Origin: Perilla frutescens
Lineage: Eukaryota > Streptophyta > Magnoliopsida > Lamiales > Lamiaceae
Length of the DNA stretch: 64,000 nt
Reading direction: 5' to 3'
Assembly: GCA_026008535.1 (NCBI GenBank)
Contig: BRKX01000007.1
Location: 7,835,001-7,899,000, forward strand
Shown here: piece after piece, positions 47,942 to 59,096 of the stretch
How the letters are laid out: the number at the start of each line of letters is the position of its first letter
Numbering within the stretch: the stretch's first letter is position 1
The notes under the pieces: model-generated
Database searches by the model: none
What the model saw: the letters and a program-made list of their open reading frames with translations, nothing else
What the model was told of the DNA's origin: nothing
Position numbers and translations under genes: made by a program

Positions 47942-50850
47942 AAATAAATTTCGTCCCGAAATTTCCATATCTTGTGAAGAAGTATCAAAGTACATCCTCA
48001 GGGTTCAAAACCTGAATTTTTGTACTTACAGCCTAGAACTGATATGGGTTTCCTATTCTTTAGGTTGATTCTCAACCTTTATCCCTCTTTCCGCTTTCTT
48101 CTTGGTCAAATACTTCTTTGAAGAGTCTATACTCGCTCTTCTTTTCCACGCAAATTTATCTTTCCGAAAGCCTAAACGTTCGCCATCTTTCTCTATCCTT
48201 TATGAGAGCTATCACAATGCACCGACTTCATATAATCTCCCCATGATTCGAATGAGAACGCCCTTGGACGGTTGGATTATAAATTCTATCAGGTTCGAAC
48301 TGTGTTTTATCTCTTTTCTTAAAATCTTGAGATTCGACGTTCACGTCTTCTTGAAGCGTGCTTGAATCGTATTTCCGATGCAAATTAGTCTTATTTTCCT
48401 TGTTATACTATTCTCTTTTCTTTAAAGTGGTAATCCGACTGTCTGGCTCCCGCTAGTGATCACCTTCGCTTGCATGCATAATAAGAATCGCATGTCTAGA
48501 CTTTAACTGTAAGCTCGAAACTTGCTTGTTGACATCCATTGATCATCTTAAATGTAACGAACTGAGAAATTACTTTAGAAATGTACTTTCGACTTTGGAG
48601 AACACTAACTGGTACTGCTTCGGTTCCATTCGTCATTATGGAATACTATCATTCGATCTCCTGACAAAATACTTAAAGGAATACTTCTATAAGCTTTCTC
48701 TTCTATTTGAGGTTCCACACTCGAGTTCTATAAGTGGAAGTTAAAAGAAACAAACGCCTCGGAGTGAGGACTTTATCTGATCAATAATCTTTAACAAGTT
48801 CAAAAACTGAAAGAGATATAACACTAGATTATTTATTCCAAAAATATTTTCTTTTTAGAGGATTCATAACTCGAAAGGTTCTCGCATTTTACAAAGATAT
48901 ATGGGAATAATAAAATAAAATCAACGCTTAAGAGCTGAGAACCGTGCTTGAAATATTTTCATAAAGGCGTCAGCATAGCCTAATAAGGAAATGCCATTGC
49001 TGATTCTTGATGATCAAAGAAGTATCATCCAAAAGATTTCAAATTATCCAAGAGGATAAAATCAATGAATCCCAAGTGGTATAAATGGAGAATTTCAAAT
49101 GATATGAAGCTGTTGAAGGGAAATTGATTCAATTAATAAAAGAATAAATCGATTTCAAAAGAGAATGAATAAATCGATTCTATCAACACGAGAATGAATA
49201 AATAGACTCATCAAAACTTCCTATCATAATGAAACTCTCAATCTATCGAACACTAGGTCTATCTTCTTAACGATCTTCTTCGGGTTCTCCTTCCTTCTTT
49301 CTTGAGCTTCACCCATCTTGTTTTTTTTACGAGGTTGCTACGATAAAGCACGAGTCGGCTAGACTTTGCACTGGCTGGAAAAGCGACGTCTCGGGAATCA
49401 CTTTCTACCCATCGGAAGGATACGAGAGAACGACTTGATCTATGATACCTCCTATACTCAAAATAGTTTGACTTAACTTCTCCTGGAAGCTGAGTAGAAC
49501 ACCGGCAAATATATCTTTAAATTAATTTGGCTACAATTGTGACGACCATCTTTACCCTCATTCTAAAAATCGATCTAAAACAAGCTACAAATCTTGGGCA
49601 TGAAACATGTCAGGGTCTCGATTAGCCATCCACTGAGGTGAAGAGCTTTCTCTTGGAGGAACGAATATTTATTCCCCCTGTAATCGCAACAGAATCATTA
49701 AACAAGACTCCTAAGTTGAAAGCTTGCATAGGGATTTCTTGAACTTGTAATAGATTCGCAATCTGATAACTGGCCTATAAATCGATTACTCGTTTCTTTG
49801 CTTCTAGTTCGAAGTTAAAGCTTTATAACCTCATCTCCACATGGAGGTATAAAAGACGGTGATCGGTCTACCTCAATATTTCGCTCAGGTGGCAATTCTG
49901 ATGTTGAACCTTGTTTCTAGTAGCCATCATCGTCTAACATATCTACCCACAAAAATTCACAGTCTCCACATAGATCGTTGACTTATGTTTTTGTTTTTCA
50001 AAATATTTTATTCCTTAATGTGTCCATCTTCCTAGTAACAATGCAAATTCTTGGTCAACTTTAACACAGCTCAATCTGAAAGACTTCTTCTAGCCGGATG
50101 TTGACCCCCATAGAGTAGGTTATTTCCCCAACGAACTCAAACACCGAATCGATCTCTTTCTCAGTATACGTATGCAATCTCGTAATCCGCTCATGAATCG
50201 TGATGCACGTGCGGCAGTTCTTCTGAGCCATAAGTTTATGTTCATTCGTGAAAATAAAACGTTTCCTCAGTCAAACTATGTTCTTAGCAATCTCATAAGT
50301 GTTTACAAGTCTAGCCTAATTTCAGCAACTATAGGCTAGGTTAATCTTACGTTATCAAGCTTTCAAGTTCTCATACTCATTCTAGAGTATATACAACACA
50401 CACTTTCCAGCTATCACAGTTTAGAGTATGCATTCTGCACGTTCCCAACATCACAAGTATGCACAAGGCATAGATAAACAAGTTCGTACATATATGTAAC
50501 CAACATAGTTTTTCGGCAACAATCAGTATGCTCACAGACATATTTCAAACCAGTATGCTATCACCATAGCAACAGAGTACGCAATCGGCGCAGTTAATCA
50601 GAGTATGCTATCTGCATAATAATCAATCTTTCGAGGAATTCCCGTCAACACGGCGAATCCTAATCTTTCGTTTTCAGACAAACATAACATTTCAACAGTT
50701 AATGTAAACTTTTAAAAACTAAAAACCGCATAAAAACATGCGTACCTTTTAGCTGTTGCGTGAGTGACGAGCTGAGGGCTTATATAATATCACACGGAAT
50801 TTCAATAAAAGACGAAATAAGACCCAGCAGGTCTGCAGAGTTGCAAACCT
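47942..50850 (-). other. Non-coding internal domain of the LARD-like element
   Basis: No gag, protease, RT or integrase signature on either strand; the only frames of 60 codons or more are two short ones in the antisense direction (48102-48365, 48526-48744). The half near the primer site (about 49820-50850) matches 24880-25900. Short phrases GAGTATGCAATC and CAGAGTATGC repeat near 50570-50620. Confidence 0.85.
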
Positions 50851-50862
50851 GCTCTGATACCA
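50851..50862 (-). promoter_or_regulatory. Primer binding site, initiator Met tRNA
   Basis: In element sense TGGTATCAGAGC, three bases (AAG) after the 5' LTR end GGGGCGCTACA. Confidence 0.92.
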
Positions 50863-50865
50863 CTT

Positions 50866-53729
50866 TGTAGCGCCCCGATCCCGAAAGATCGTGGAAATGG
50901 ACGCTACGGGGGTTGGAATTAAGAAGCGGGAAAGAAATGGGGTAATTAAATTAATGACGGGGTGTTAATCCAAAAGGATTAATGTTTGGAATAAAATTTA
51001 ACAACCGAGTATGCCAAAGATAGGTTATGCCTTCCGGAAAATTAGACAGCATAACCTCTGTAACTAGAGCGAATCCCCGTTTATAACGGCTTATAAGAGA
51101 AGAATGGAAGCTGTAACAATTCAATAAGCCCTTTCATAGGCCAAACGGAAACAAATAACCAGATACCAACAATTAATAGACTCATTCATAGGTCGACAAA
51201 GAAACAGACACCAATATGCTGAACAAATGAAGCCCTTCCATAGGCCAAAATGAATGATCAAATAGACATAACGAAAGACGGACTTCCTCCCCTTGGAATA
51301 ATTATGTAGCTAAGCATATGATACATGTTAACTAGGAAGTCAACAAATGTTCAGAATCAGAGAAGCAGAATCATATCAACAAAATACCAAGATCAGAGTT
51401 CTTAGCATTTAGCAAAAGAATACCATAAGTGCGAAAGCTCAATTCTTAACAGAATACTAATAAAAAGGGACAACGGAAAAATATGTAAATCATAATAGCC
51501 CATATCTCAGCCTCGTCACTTCCACGCTCCAGCCTACTTACCTGAAAATGTTTGAAAAGATTTGGGCTGAGTACTAATGCACTCAGTGGGCAAGTTTTAC
51601 AATTCAAGTTATGCAAATCATTTTATTAAAGTAAACTATCTGTGTTCATGCAGGTAGTGAAACTTAGGAGGTTTAAAAGTTGGAAGCAACCTAAGTTCAC
51701 CAAAACATTTTATCGTGAAGCGCTTAAGAGTATAACCCGTCACTGCCCGCAACCCGAACTACATCACCAGCGCATAAAGTTGAGTATGGCCATAATATAC
51801 CCAAAGAGTATAATCAATAAGTGTTTCATTTTAGTCTCACCGACAAGGAGTAGGGCAGGACAAACAATGCATGCATACTGTAGCTACTCACATTGACACA
51901 GCGCTGGTTTATGAGACTCCGACAACATACAGTAGCATGTAAATATTTAACACAGATAGTCACATATGCAATTTTAGCAAAGCAGAGCTTAATAACTCGA
52001 AAGATACAATTTGCAGAGATAGTATAGTATAACCCACCTTAAACATACAGAAGTCCTTCCCTGGTTCCCCTAGGCTAAGATGCTCTAACCATCTCGAGAT
52101 TCAATCCTTCACCTTCCTCGTAAGTCACACAAATCCTACAAGGATCGATCTTCAACTCAGAATGACTACTATATTTTCGGAAATTAATCTACTGTAATTC
52201 GAGCTATTATTTAATTTTATTCTTTTTAGAAATAGATTGCGCGACTCTAGAGACCTCGAATAATTCCGACAAAGAAGGAAATAAATTCCAAAATATTATT
52301 CTTGATTTATTGGGACCAACCGATTTGACATGGGTCTCTTTTCAAAACTTGCCATTTTAATCGATTTTTATCAGATTTGTGCCACGGCACTTTCTAACCG
52401 TTCAAAAATTATGAAAATATTCAAGGACCATCCTATATATGCCAAGACTATAGTTTGAGAGTTTTAGAATTTTTCGATAACACATGACTCCAGTATAAAA
52501 ATAACTGCTCATATTAAATAATCGATATTATTCAAAACTCATCCGAAAATTACGAAATTCGACAGGAGCATAGGAAATATTATTTCGAGCAACTTTCGAG
52601 AAGAAACTTTTTTGATTTGACGACTCAAAATGGATGAAACGGGACAAAAACTCACAGATTTTAGCTGAAATGTATCGGTCTCGATCGAGCTCGATACTCG
52701 TTGGATTTTCGCTCAAAAGTACAATTTTTGATAGTGCAGAAAATAAGGAATTTAATGGTGTAATCAGATCAAAGATCGGACGGCTAGATCATAAATTCGA
52801 AACTGGCAGATTTATAATGTAATATTCGGATCCAGATTTCAAACGACGAGAAATCAAAAATCCATTCCGGTTAACTACAAGATCCAAATGATCAAAGGCT
52901 ATTTATAAAAAGAAGATTTCTAATACGACTATCCAGGAAGAGTAGATCTGAGATTTACATAAAATGAAAACGGGGAAAAATACCGAAAACTCACAACATC
53001 AAAAATCGGAATCGGTAGAATTAAAGATAATCGAAATATAAGCATATTTAGAATTTGAAATTTCTAAATTCATCGGTCCGAATGACCAGAATCGGAGAAA
53101 GTACCTTCTCCGAGGAATTGGCAGCGGTCACGATGATTTTCCATCGTGATCATCCTTCGTGTCATCATTTCAATCATGTATTCGTGATCTACGCGTTGAC
53201 ACCTTCAAAATGACTATTTCAGAATTGAAATAGGAAACTAGAGTTGTATATTCTCTGGAAGCTGCTCGGCGTTTCGATTTTGAAAATGAATGAAAAATGA
53301 AACCTTAAGCTCCTATTTATAGAGGAAAAATAAATAGGATAATAATGAATAAAAGAAAGAGGATAATGATGGAAAAAGAATAGGATAATTAAGAATAAGA
53401 TAATCTTTTGAAAAAGAAATTGGATAATGACGGATGTGCCTTTTTCTATTAAATTTATTATTTTTCAACTTAAAGTTGTGCCAAGAGTTCATTTGAACTC
53501 GAAATTTGAAATTTCAAAGGTTGGCACGATTCTTGAAATATTTTCTATCAACCCGAGAAAAATATCATAACATATTTTTAAGGTAATTTTTGACCAGATT
53601 AGATTTAACAGATTTCCCTGGCTGCGATTTTCCTTTATTTGAGTCATTTAAGGACCCAACTTATTTTCTAACTTACCAGAGGGTAACATAAGTTGAATTA
53701 AACCTTCTAAAATATTTCGGGGTATTACA
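50866..53729 (-). mobile_element. 5' LTR of the LARD-like element
   Basis: 2864 bp, the same length as the partner LTR at an offset of 5801 bp. The frames at 51642-51896 and 52528-52822 are shared with the partner and are not genes. Confidence 0.93.
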
Positions 53730-55748
53730 GGCTTCCTCCCCTTGGAATAATTATGTAACTAAGCATATGATACATGTTAACTAGGAAGTCAACAAATGTT
53801 CAGAATCAGAGAAGCAGAATCATATCAACAAAATACCAAGATCAGAGTTCTTAGCATTTAGCAAAAGAATACCATAAGTGTGAAAGCTCAATTCTTAACA
53901 AAATACTAACAAAAAGGGACAACGGAAAAATATGTAAATCATAATAGCCCATATCTCAGCCTCATCACCTCCACGCTCCAGCCTGCTGACCTGAAAATAT
54001 TTGAAAAATATTTGGGCTGAGTACTAATGCACTCAGTGGGCAAGTTTTACAATTCAAGTTATGCAAATCATTTTGTTAAAGTAATCTATCTGTGTTCATG
54101 CAGGTAGTGAAGCTTAGGAGGTTTAAAAGTTGGAAGCAACCTAAGTTCACCAAAACATTTTATCGTGAAGCGCTTAAGAGTATAACCCGTCACTGCCCGC
54201 AACCCAAACTACATCACCAGCGCATAATGTTGAGTATGGCCATAGTATACCCAAAGAGTATAATCAATAAGTGTTTCATTTTAGTCTCACCGACAAGGAG
54301 TAGGGCAGGACAAATAATGCATGCATACTGTAGCTACTCACATTGACACAGCGCTGGTTTATGAGACTCCGACAACATACAGTAGCATGTAAATATTTAA
54401 CACAGATAGTCACATATGCAATTTTAACAAAAGCAGAGCTTAATAACTCGAAAGATACAATTTGCAAAGATATAGTATAGTATAACCCACCTTTCTCGTG
54501 ATTCTGAAAAGCTAACTTCTGAAGAATCAACCCTGATACTCTTTCTCTAGCTCAGCTGGTACTACAGAAGGTAAACTTCAACTCAGGATAATCGATATAT
54601 TTTCGGGAATTAATCTACTATAAACGGAACTATTATTAATTCTATTCTATTCTAAAATAGATTGCGCGACTCTAGAGACCTCGAATAATTTCGACGAAGA
54701 AGGAAATAAATTCCAAAACGTTATTCTTGCTTTACTGGGATCAACTGATTTGACAGAAGTCTCTTTCCAAAACTTGTCATTTATCCAAAGTTTACCAGAT
54801 CTACACCAAAACACTTTTTAACTGCTTGAAAATTACGAAAATATTCAGGGATGATACTATATATGCCAAGACTAAAGAATGAGAATTTTAGAATTTTTCG
54901 ATAATACATGCTCCCGGTATAAAAATAACTGTCTACTTTAAATAATCGAAATTATTCAAAACTTGCAACGAGATCGTGAAACTTGGTAGGCTTATAGAAA
55001 ATAATATTTGGAGCAACTTTTGAGAAGAAACATTTTCGATTTCACGACCCAAAATGGGTGAAACGGGAGTTTCAGTAACAATATTCACAGATTTTAGTTG
55101 AAAATGTATCGGTCTCGATCGAGCTTGATACTCGTTGGATTTTCACTCAAAAGTACAATTTTTGATAGTGTAGAAAATAAGAATTTTAATGGTGTAATCA
55201 GATCAAAGATCGGACGGCTAGAACATAAATTCGAACTGGGCAGATTTATAATATAATATTCGGATCCGGATTTCAAACGACGAGAAATCAAAAATCAATT
55301 CCGGTTAACTACAAGATCCAAATGATCAAAGACTATTTATAAAAAGAAGATTTCTAATACGACTATCCAGGAAGAGTAGATCTGAGATTTACATAAAATG
55401 AAAATGGGGAAAAATATTGAAAACTCACAACATCAAAAATCAGAATCGGTAGAATTAAAGATAATCAAAATATAAGCATATTTAGAACTTGAAATTTCTA
55501 AATTCATCGGTCTGAATGACCAGAATCGGAGAAAGTACCTTCTCCGAGAAATTGGCGGCGGTCACGATGATTTTCCATCGTGATCATCCTTTGTGTCATC
55601 ATTTCAATCATGTATTCATGATCTACGCGTTGACACCTTCAAAATGACTATTTCAGAATTGAAATAGGAAACTAGAGTCGTACATTCTCTGAAAGCTGCT
55701 CGGCGTTTCGATTTTGAAAATGAATGAAAAATGAAACCTTAAGCTCCT
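53730..55748 (-). mobile_element. LARD-type LTR (host copy), right part, truncated
   Basis: Continues the LTR begun at 44644, starting with the second GGCTT copy. It is clearly more diverged from the inserted element's LTRs than those are from each other. It stops after AAGCTCCT at 55748, where the gag-only element begins, about 400 bp before the expected LTR end. The missing end probably lies beyond the window. Confidence 0.85.
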
Positions 55749-57126
55749 TGATTGGGTCATTTCTACCTATTTATTTTGGGCCAATTTGATGAGATTATTA
55801 GTGTGAATTACCTTGTAATGACATCTTTTGGAAGAATGTTGTGTTTGAGAGTTTTGCAGGGAATTAACACAAAGTTAGAGAAATTGGCATGCTTTTGGTA
55901 GGAAAACAGAAAGAGCAAGGAAAAGCTGAAGCTGGAAACTCGGGAGGACCAGGCCGTATGGGCATACTGAAGGGAAACCATGCCGTATGAGCATACCGCA
56001 GGAAGGACTGGGCCGAGAACCTGAAAATTGGGTCTGAGCGTGAATTTTATGGGCCTGAACGCGGGATTTACTAAAGCCCATGGGCTGGACGCGGAATTGA
56101 GAGTTCCCACCGCCTTGGAATCTCTATTTTTATCTCTTTCCTTATTAGATTAGGTTTAGGATTCTATTTCCATGGTTAAATAATTGTATTTAAGGATATT
56201 AACATAGATTAGGATTTATCCAATTCATATACAGACGTGAACAGTAACATCAAAAACACTATTCCAGCAGATTTTATTTCATCTTTCTCGTTAGTTTCAT
56301 CATGTTCTGCTCGTTATTATTTTGTAGTTCGAATTCAATTATGAATTCGAGCTAGACTCATTCTTATTCCGGTGAAGATTAACGAAGCCCTGGCGTAATT
56401 ATACTGTGAGATCTAATTGTTCTTTTTATTTTGATTAATTGCATGTATCTGTTATTCTCTGTAATTCGAGTCGTTAATTGTTTCGATATTGCTAGGTAGG
56501 TGCACATACTTAGTAATTCGGAATTAATTAGTAGCCAATTAAACCGGCCATCCGTAATTGTGGTTTAAGTTTAATTAGTGGTAAAACGGTTCTTCAGAGC
56601 CAGGGGAATAACAGTCTAAATTCAACGGTCCTGTGTCAGAGTCTGTTGGTTTTGAATCGGGTTTCTCTAGTTCTTAATGCTGTCGGCTCATTAAATCTAT
56701 AGAGTGTCTCTTACGGTTGTCAGTCGATTAGGGAAATAATTGGTGAAGTGTCTTCCTGATTATCGAGAAACTAAGGAGAAATTAGGTTGCGTCAGTAAGT
56801 GTCTTCGGTGGCTATAACTGGTTTGCATGAATTAATTGGAATTATCTTTGCATCGAGGATCGGTATGATTAAGTTAGGGTGGAGTTAATTGGAAACCGGA
56901 ATGCTTTTTATAATCTGTTAAACCCGTTTTCTCTATTTATTTATTATTTTCGTTCAGTTTATTTTACAACCACAAAATTATTTGGAAAGTTAAGTTCTGC
57001 AGATTGAGGGTTTAGAATAATTCTCGCCGGTCCCTTGGGAGACGATCCTGCTCGCCGCTGTACTCTGCAGTAAGGGCTTACCGACGGAAGTCGGGACATT
57101 TATTTTTGGTGAAAAACGACGCACCA
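55749..57126 (+). mobile_element. LTR 1 of the gag-only array
   Basis: Begins TGATTGGGTCATTTCTACC and ends AACGACGCACCA. It differs from LTR 2 at three positions that I saw (near 55989, 56030, 56175). It carries two GTATGNGCATAC palindromes (55956-55967, 55985-55996). Minus-strand frames (55808-56110) are not genes. Confidence 0.9.
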
Positions 57127-57131
57127 AATTT

Positions 57132-57149
57132 TGGCGCCGTTGCCGGGGA
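57132..57149 (+). promoter_or_regulatory. Primer binding site, tRNA-Asp
   Basis: TGGCGCCGTTGCCGGGGA, five bases after the LTR end, identical to the site of the Athila-like element. Confidence 0.93.
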
Positions 57150-57238
57150 TCGGTTTTTAAGCAGTAATTATTCTTATATTTTCAGTTTGTATTTTTTTTT
57201 TTCTTTCTTTCTTTATTTTATTTTTTTTCGAGGGAAAC

Positions 57239-59035
57239 ATGGCTAACAACGGGAATCAAGCTCTCGTAAATGCTCCCGAACCTGAACCTCTCATCAAAGA
57301 GCTTGGACGCCATAGAAACAATAGGCCCATTTGCATCGTGTTGCCTACCATTGCAAACAATTCAGAGATACAACCTGGTTTCATACAGGTTTTGCCAAAG
57401 TTTAGTGATTTGCCGGGAGAGAGTGCGCACAAGCACTTGTCTGAATTCGACCTCGTCTGCTCCACTCTGAGGCCACAAGGTTTTACCGTCGATAATCTGA
57501 GGTTACTAACCTTTTCTCATACATTGCAGGGAAAAGCGAGAGACTGGCTGTTTGATCTTCCACCTAGGTCGATCACCACTTGGAATGAGTTGGAGGAACA
57601 ATTTCTACGCAAGTTCTTTCCTGAATCAAGAGCTGCAAACCTGAGGATGGCGATTAGCGGCATCAAACAGAAGCAAAATGAGAGCTTAGCAGACTACTGG
57701 GAGAGATTCCAACAGTTGTGCCGTAAATGTCCAGACCACGGTTTCTCCGAATATCAATTGTTCACTAACTATTTTTACAGTGGTATGTCTACCTTTGACA
57801 GGAAAATTGTAGATGCTGCTAGTGGAGGATCCCTCACAAACAAAACTCTGGCCGAGGCAAAACAACTCATAATCGACATGGTTTCTGGCGGCCAGCAGTA
57901 TGAAGAGGAGGACGATGACCGGTATAGATCTGTGAAGGTGCTTGAGCGAGCTGAGAGCTCCGGCGTTAATGAGAAGATAGATGCTCTGACTTCTCTAGTT
58001 CGAGGTCTAGCTGTGGCGCAAGCTCAAAATATCCGCTGTGGAGTCTGCTCGAAGAATGGCCATTCCACTGATGCTTGTCCTGCCTTGTACGATCCTCGTA
58101 CTGAGCAAGCCCACTATGGGTCTGGTGATGCACAATATGATGCCCAAAGATGGAGGAATTATGATCCATACTCAGACACATACAATCCAGATTGGATGGA
58201 CCATCCAAACCTCGACTGGAGACAGCCGCAGGGCAGTCAGTATGCCCATACTGACAAGCCTGTTCCCAGTATGAGTGAGATTATGAAGTGCCTCGAGCAG
58301 AGCAGTGCCTTGGTGAACAATTTGGCACAAAGTCAGAAGGCGTTCCAGCAGGAGACTCAGGCTGCCCTCGGAAGTATGGGTACACAGATCACTCAGCTTG
58401 CCACTCAAATGAACAAAATGCAGATGAATCAAGGCAAACTCCCTTTCCAAACTGAAATGAATCCAAGAGCGCATGTGTGCGCTATCACTTTGAGAAGTGC
58501 GGAGGAGTTGGATGACGTGGAGGCTAAGAAGGAAAATAACCCGCAGTATGGGCATACTGCACAGACTGAAAACAAATCAAGTGCAGAAGAAGAACAGCCA
58601 ACTTCCGAGTCTGCTCCTACTGAGGTAAAATCTGAAACTAAAGTTCCTAACCCTCTGATTGCAGCTCCTTTTCCTTTCAGGTTGGTTCGAAATAAGACGG
58701 AGGATGATGATAAAGAGATCTTTGAGCTGTTCAAGAAGGTACTCTTTGGTGGGCTGACTGAAACCAATGCAATAACAGAAGAAGACGAGGAGATTCGAGA
58801 CGACATCATGCAGCTGTACACCACCAGTGAATTTTCAACTCGACATCTGACGGGCCGTATGCCCTTACCGACCAACTCAAAACTGATGTTACCATCTCAT
58901 GTGAAGGCCCCTGTGCTGGGGCTGAAAAGGAAAAAAGGAAGGTTGGTCAAGCTTGTAAAGAAGCATAAAGGTTTGGGGATGGAGATGACCACTTTCGACA
59001 GGGGTAGATCGGATATCCCCGAATTTATCTCTTGA
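57239..59035 (+). CDS. gag: Gag protein of the gag-only element, intact
   Basis: 598 residues, no internal stop. The start ATG follows a pyrimidine-rich leader about 90 bp after the primer site. Gag proteins form the virus-like particle in the cytoplasm and package the RNA. Residues about 55-225 form the Athila-type gag domain (GKARDWLFDLPPRSITTWNELEEQF; CPDHGFSEYQLFTNYFYSGM). Acidic patch EEEDDDR near 222-228. CCHC zinc knuckle C267, C270, H275, C280 (CGVCSKNGHSTDAC), a single knuckle. A Gln-rich helical stretch about 355-400 may be coiled coil. The C-terminus is basic (LKRKKGRLVKLVKKHKG, about 560-576). No protease motif follows, so a helper protease would be needed if maturation occurs. 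A copy at 62281 appears identical. Confidence 0.93.
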   Translation: MANNGNQALVNAPEPEPLIKELGRHRNNRPICIVLPTIANNSEIQPGFIQVLPKFSDLPGESAHKHLSEFDLVCSTLRPQGFTVDNLRLLTFSHTLQGKARDWLFDLPPRSITTWNELEEQFLRKFFPESRAANLRMAISGIKQKQNESLADYWERFQQLCRKCPDHGFSEYQLFTNYFYSGMSTFDRKIVDAASGGSLTNKTLAEAKQLIIDMVSGGQQYEEEDDDRYRSVKVLERAESSGVNEKIDALTSLVRGLAVAQAQNIRCGVCSKNGHSTDACPALYDPRTEQAHYGSGDAQYDAQRWRNYDPYSDTYNPDWMDHPNLDWRQPQGSQYAHTDKPVPSMSEIMKCLEQSSALVNNLAQSQKAFQQETQAALGSMGTQITQLATQMNKMQMNQGKLPFQTEMNPRAHVCAITLRSAEELDDVEAKKENNPQYGHTAQTENKSSAEEEQPTSESAPTEVKSETKVPNPLIAAPFPFRLVRNKTEDDDKEIFELFKKVLFGGLTETNAITEEDEEIRDDIMQLYTTSEFSTRHLTGRMPLPTNSKLMLPSHVKAPVLGLKRKKGRLVKLVKKHKGLGMEMTTFDRGRSDIPEFIS

Positions 59036-59082
59036 CCGTACCTCCCCACGTCGAGCCTCGGACATTAAATAAGGGCGCTTTT

Positions 59083-59096
59083 CGGGAGGCAACCCG
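59083..59096 (+). other. Conserved hairpin after gag (GGGAGGCAACCC)
   Basis: CGGG-AGGCAA-CCCG, 48 bp after the gag stop and preceded by GGGCGCTTTT. It matches the loop and spacing of the structure at 32702-32719, which follows pol in the Athila-like element. Confidence 0.6.

Larger units (their letters stand above)
45065..53729 (-). mobile_element. Complete non-coding LTR retrotransposon (LARD-like), very young
   Basis: 8665 bp: 3' LTR 45065-47928, internal 47929-50865, 5' LTR 50866-53729. A perfect 5-bp duplication, GGCTT, lies at 45060-45064 and 53730-53734. The LTRs are each 2864 bp and I saw only two differences (near 45944 and 47033). PPT and initiator-Met tRNA primer site are intact. 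The 2.9-kb internal domain holds no ATG frame of 60 codons or more in element sense and no gag or pol motif. Long LTRs plus a conserved non-coding core fit the LARD class. Its movement would need enzymes from an autonomous gypsy element. Confidence 0.93.

Noticed and set aside
57256..58875. Minus-strand frames of 69-148 codons, repeated at 62298-63917
   Set aside because: Antisense shadows of the gag ORF; identical in both copies because gag is.
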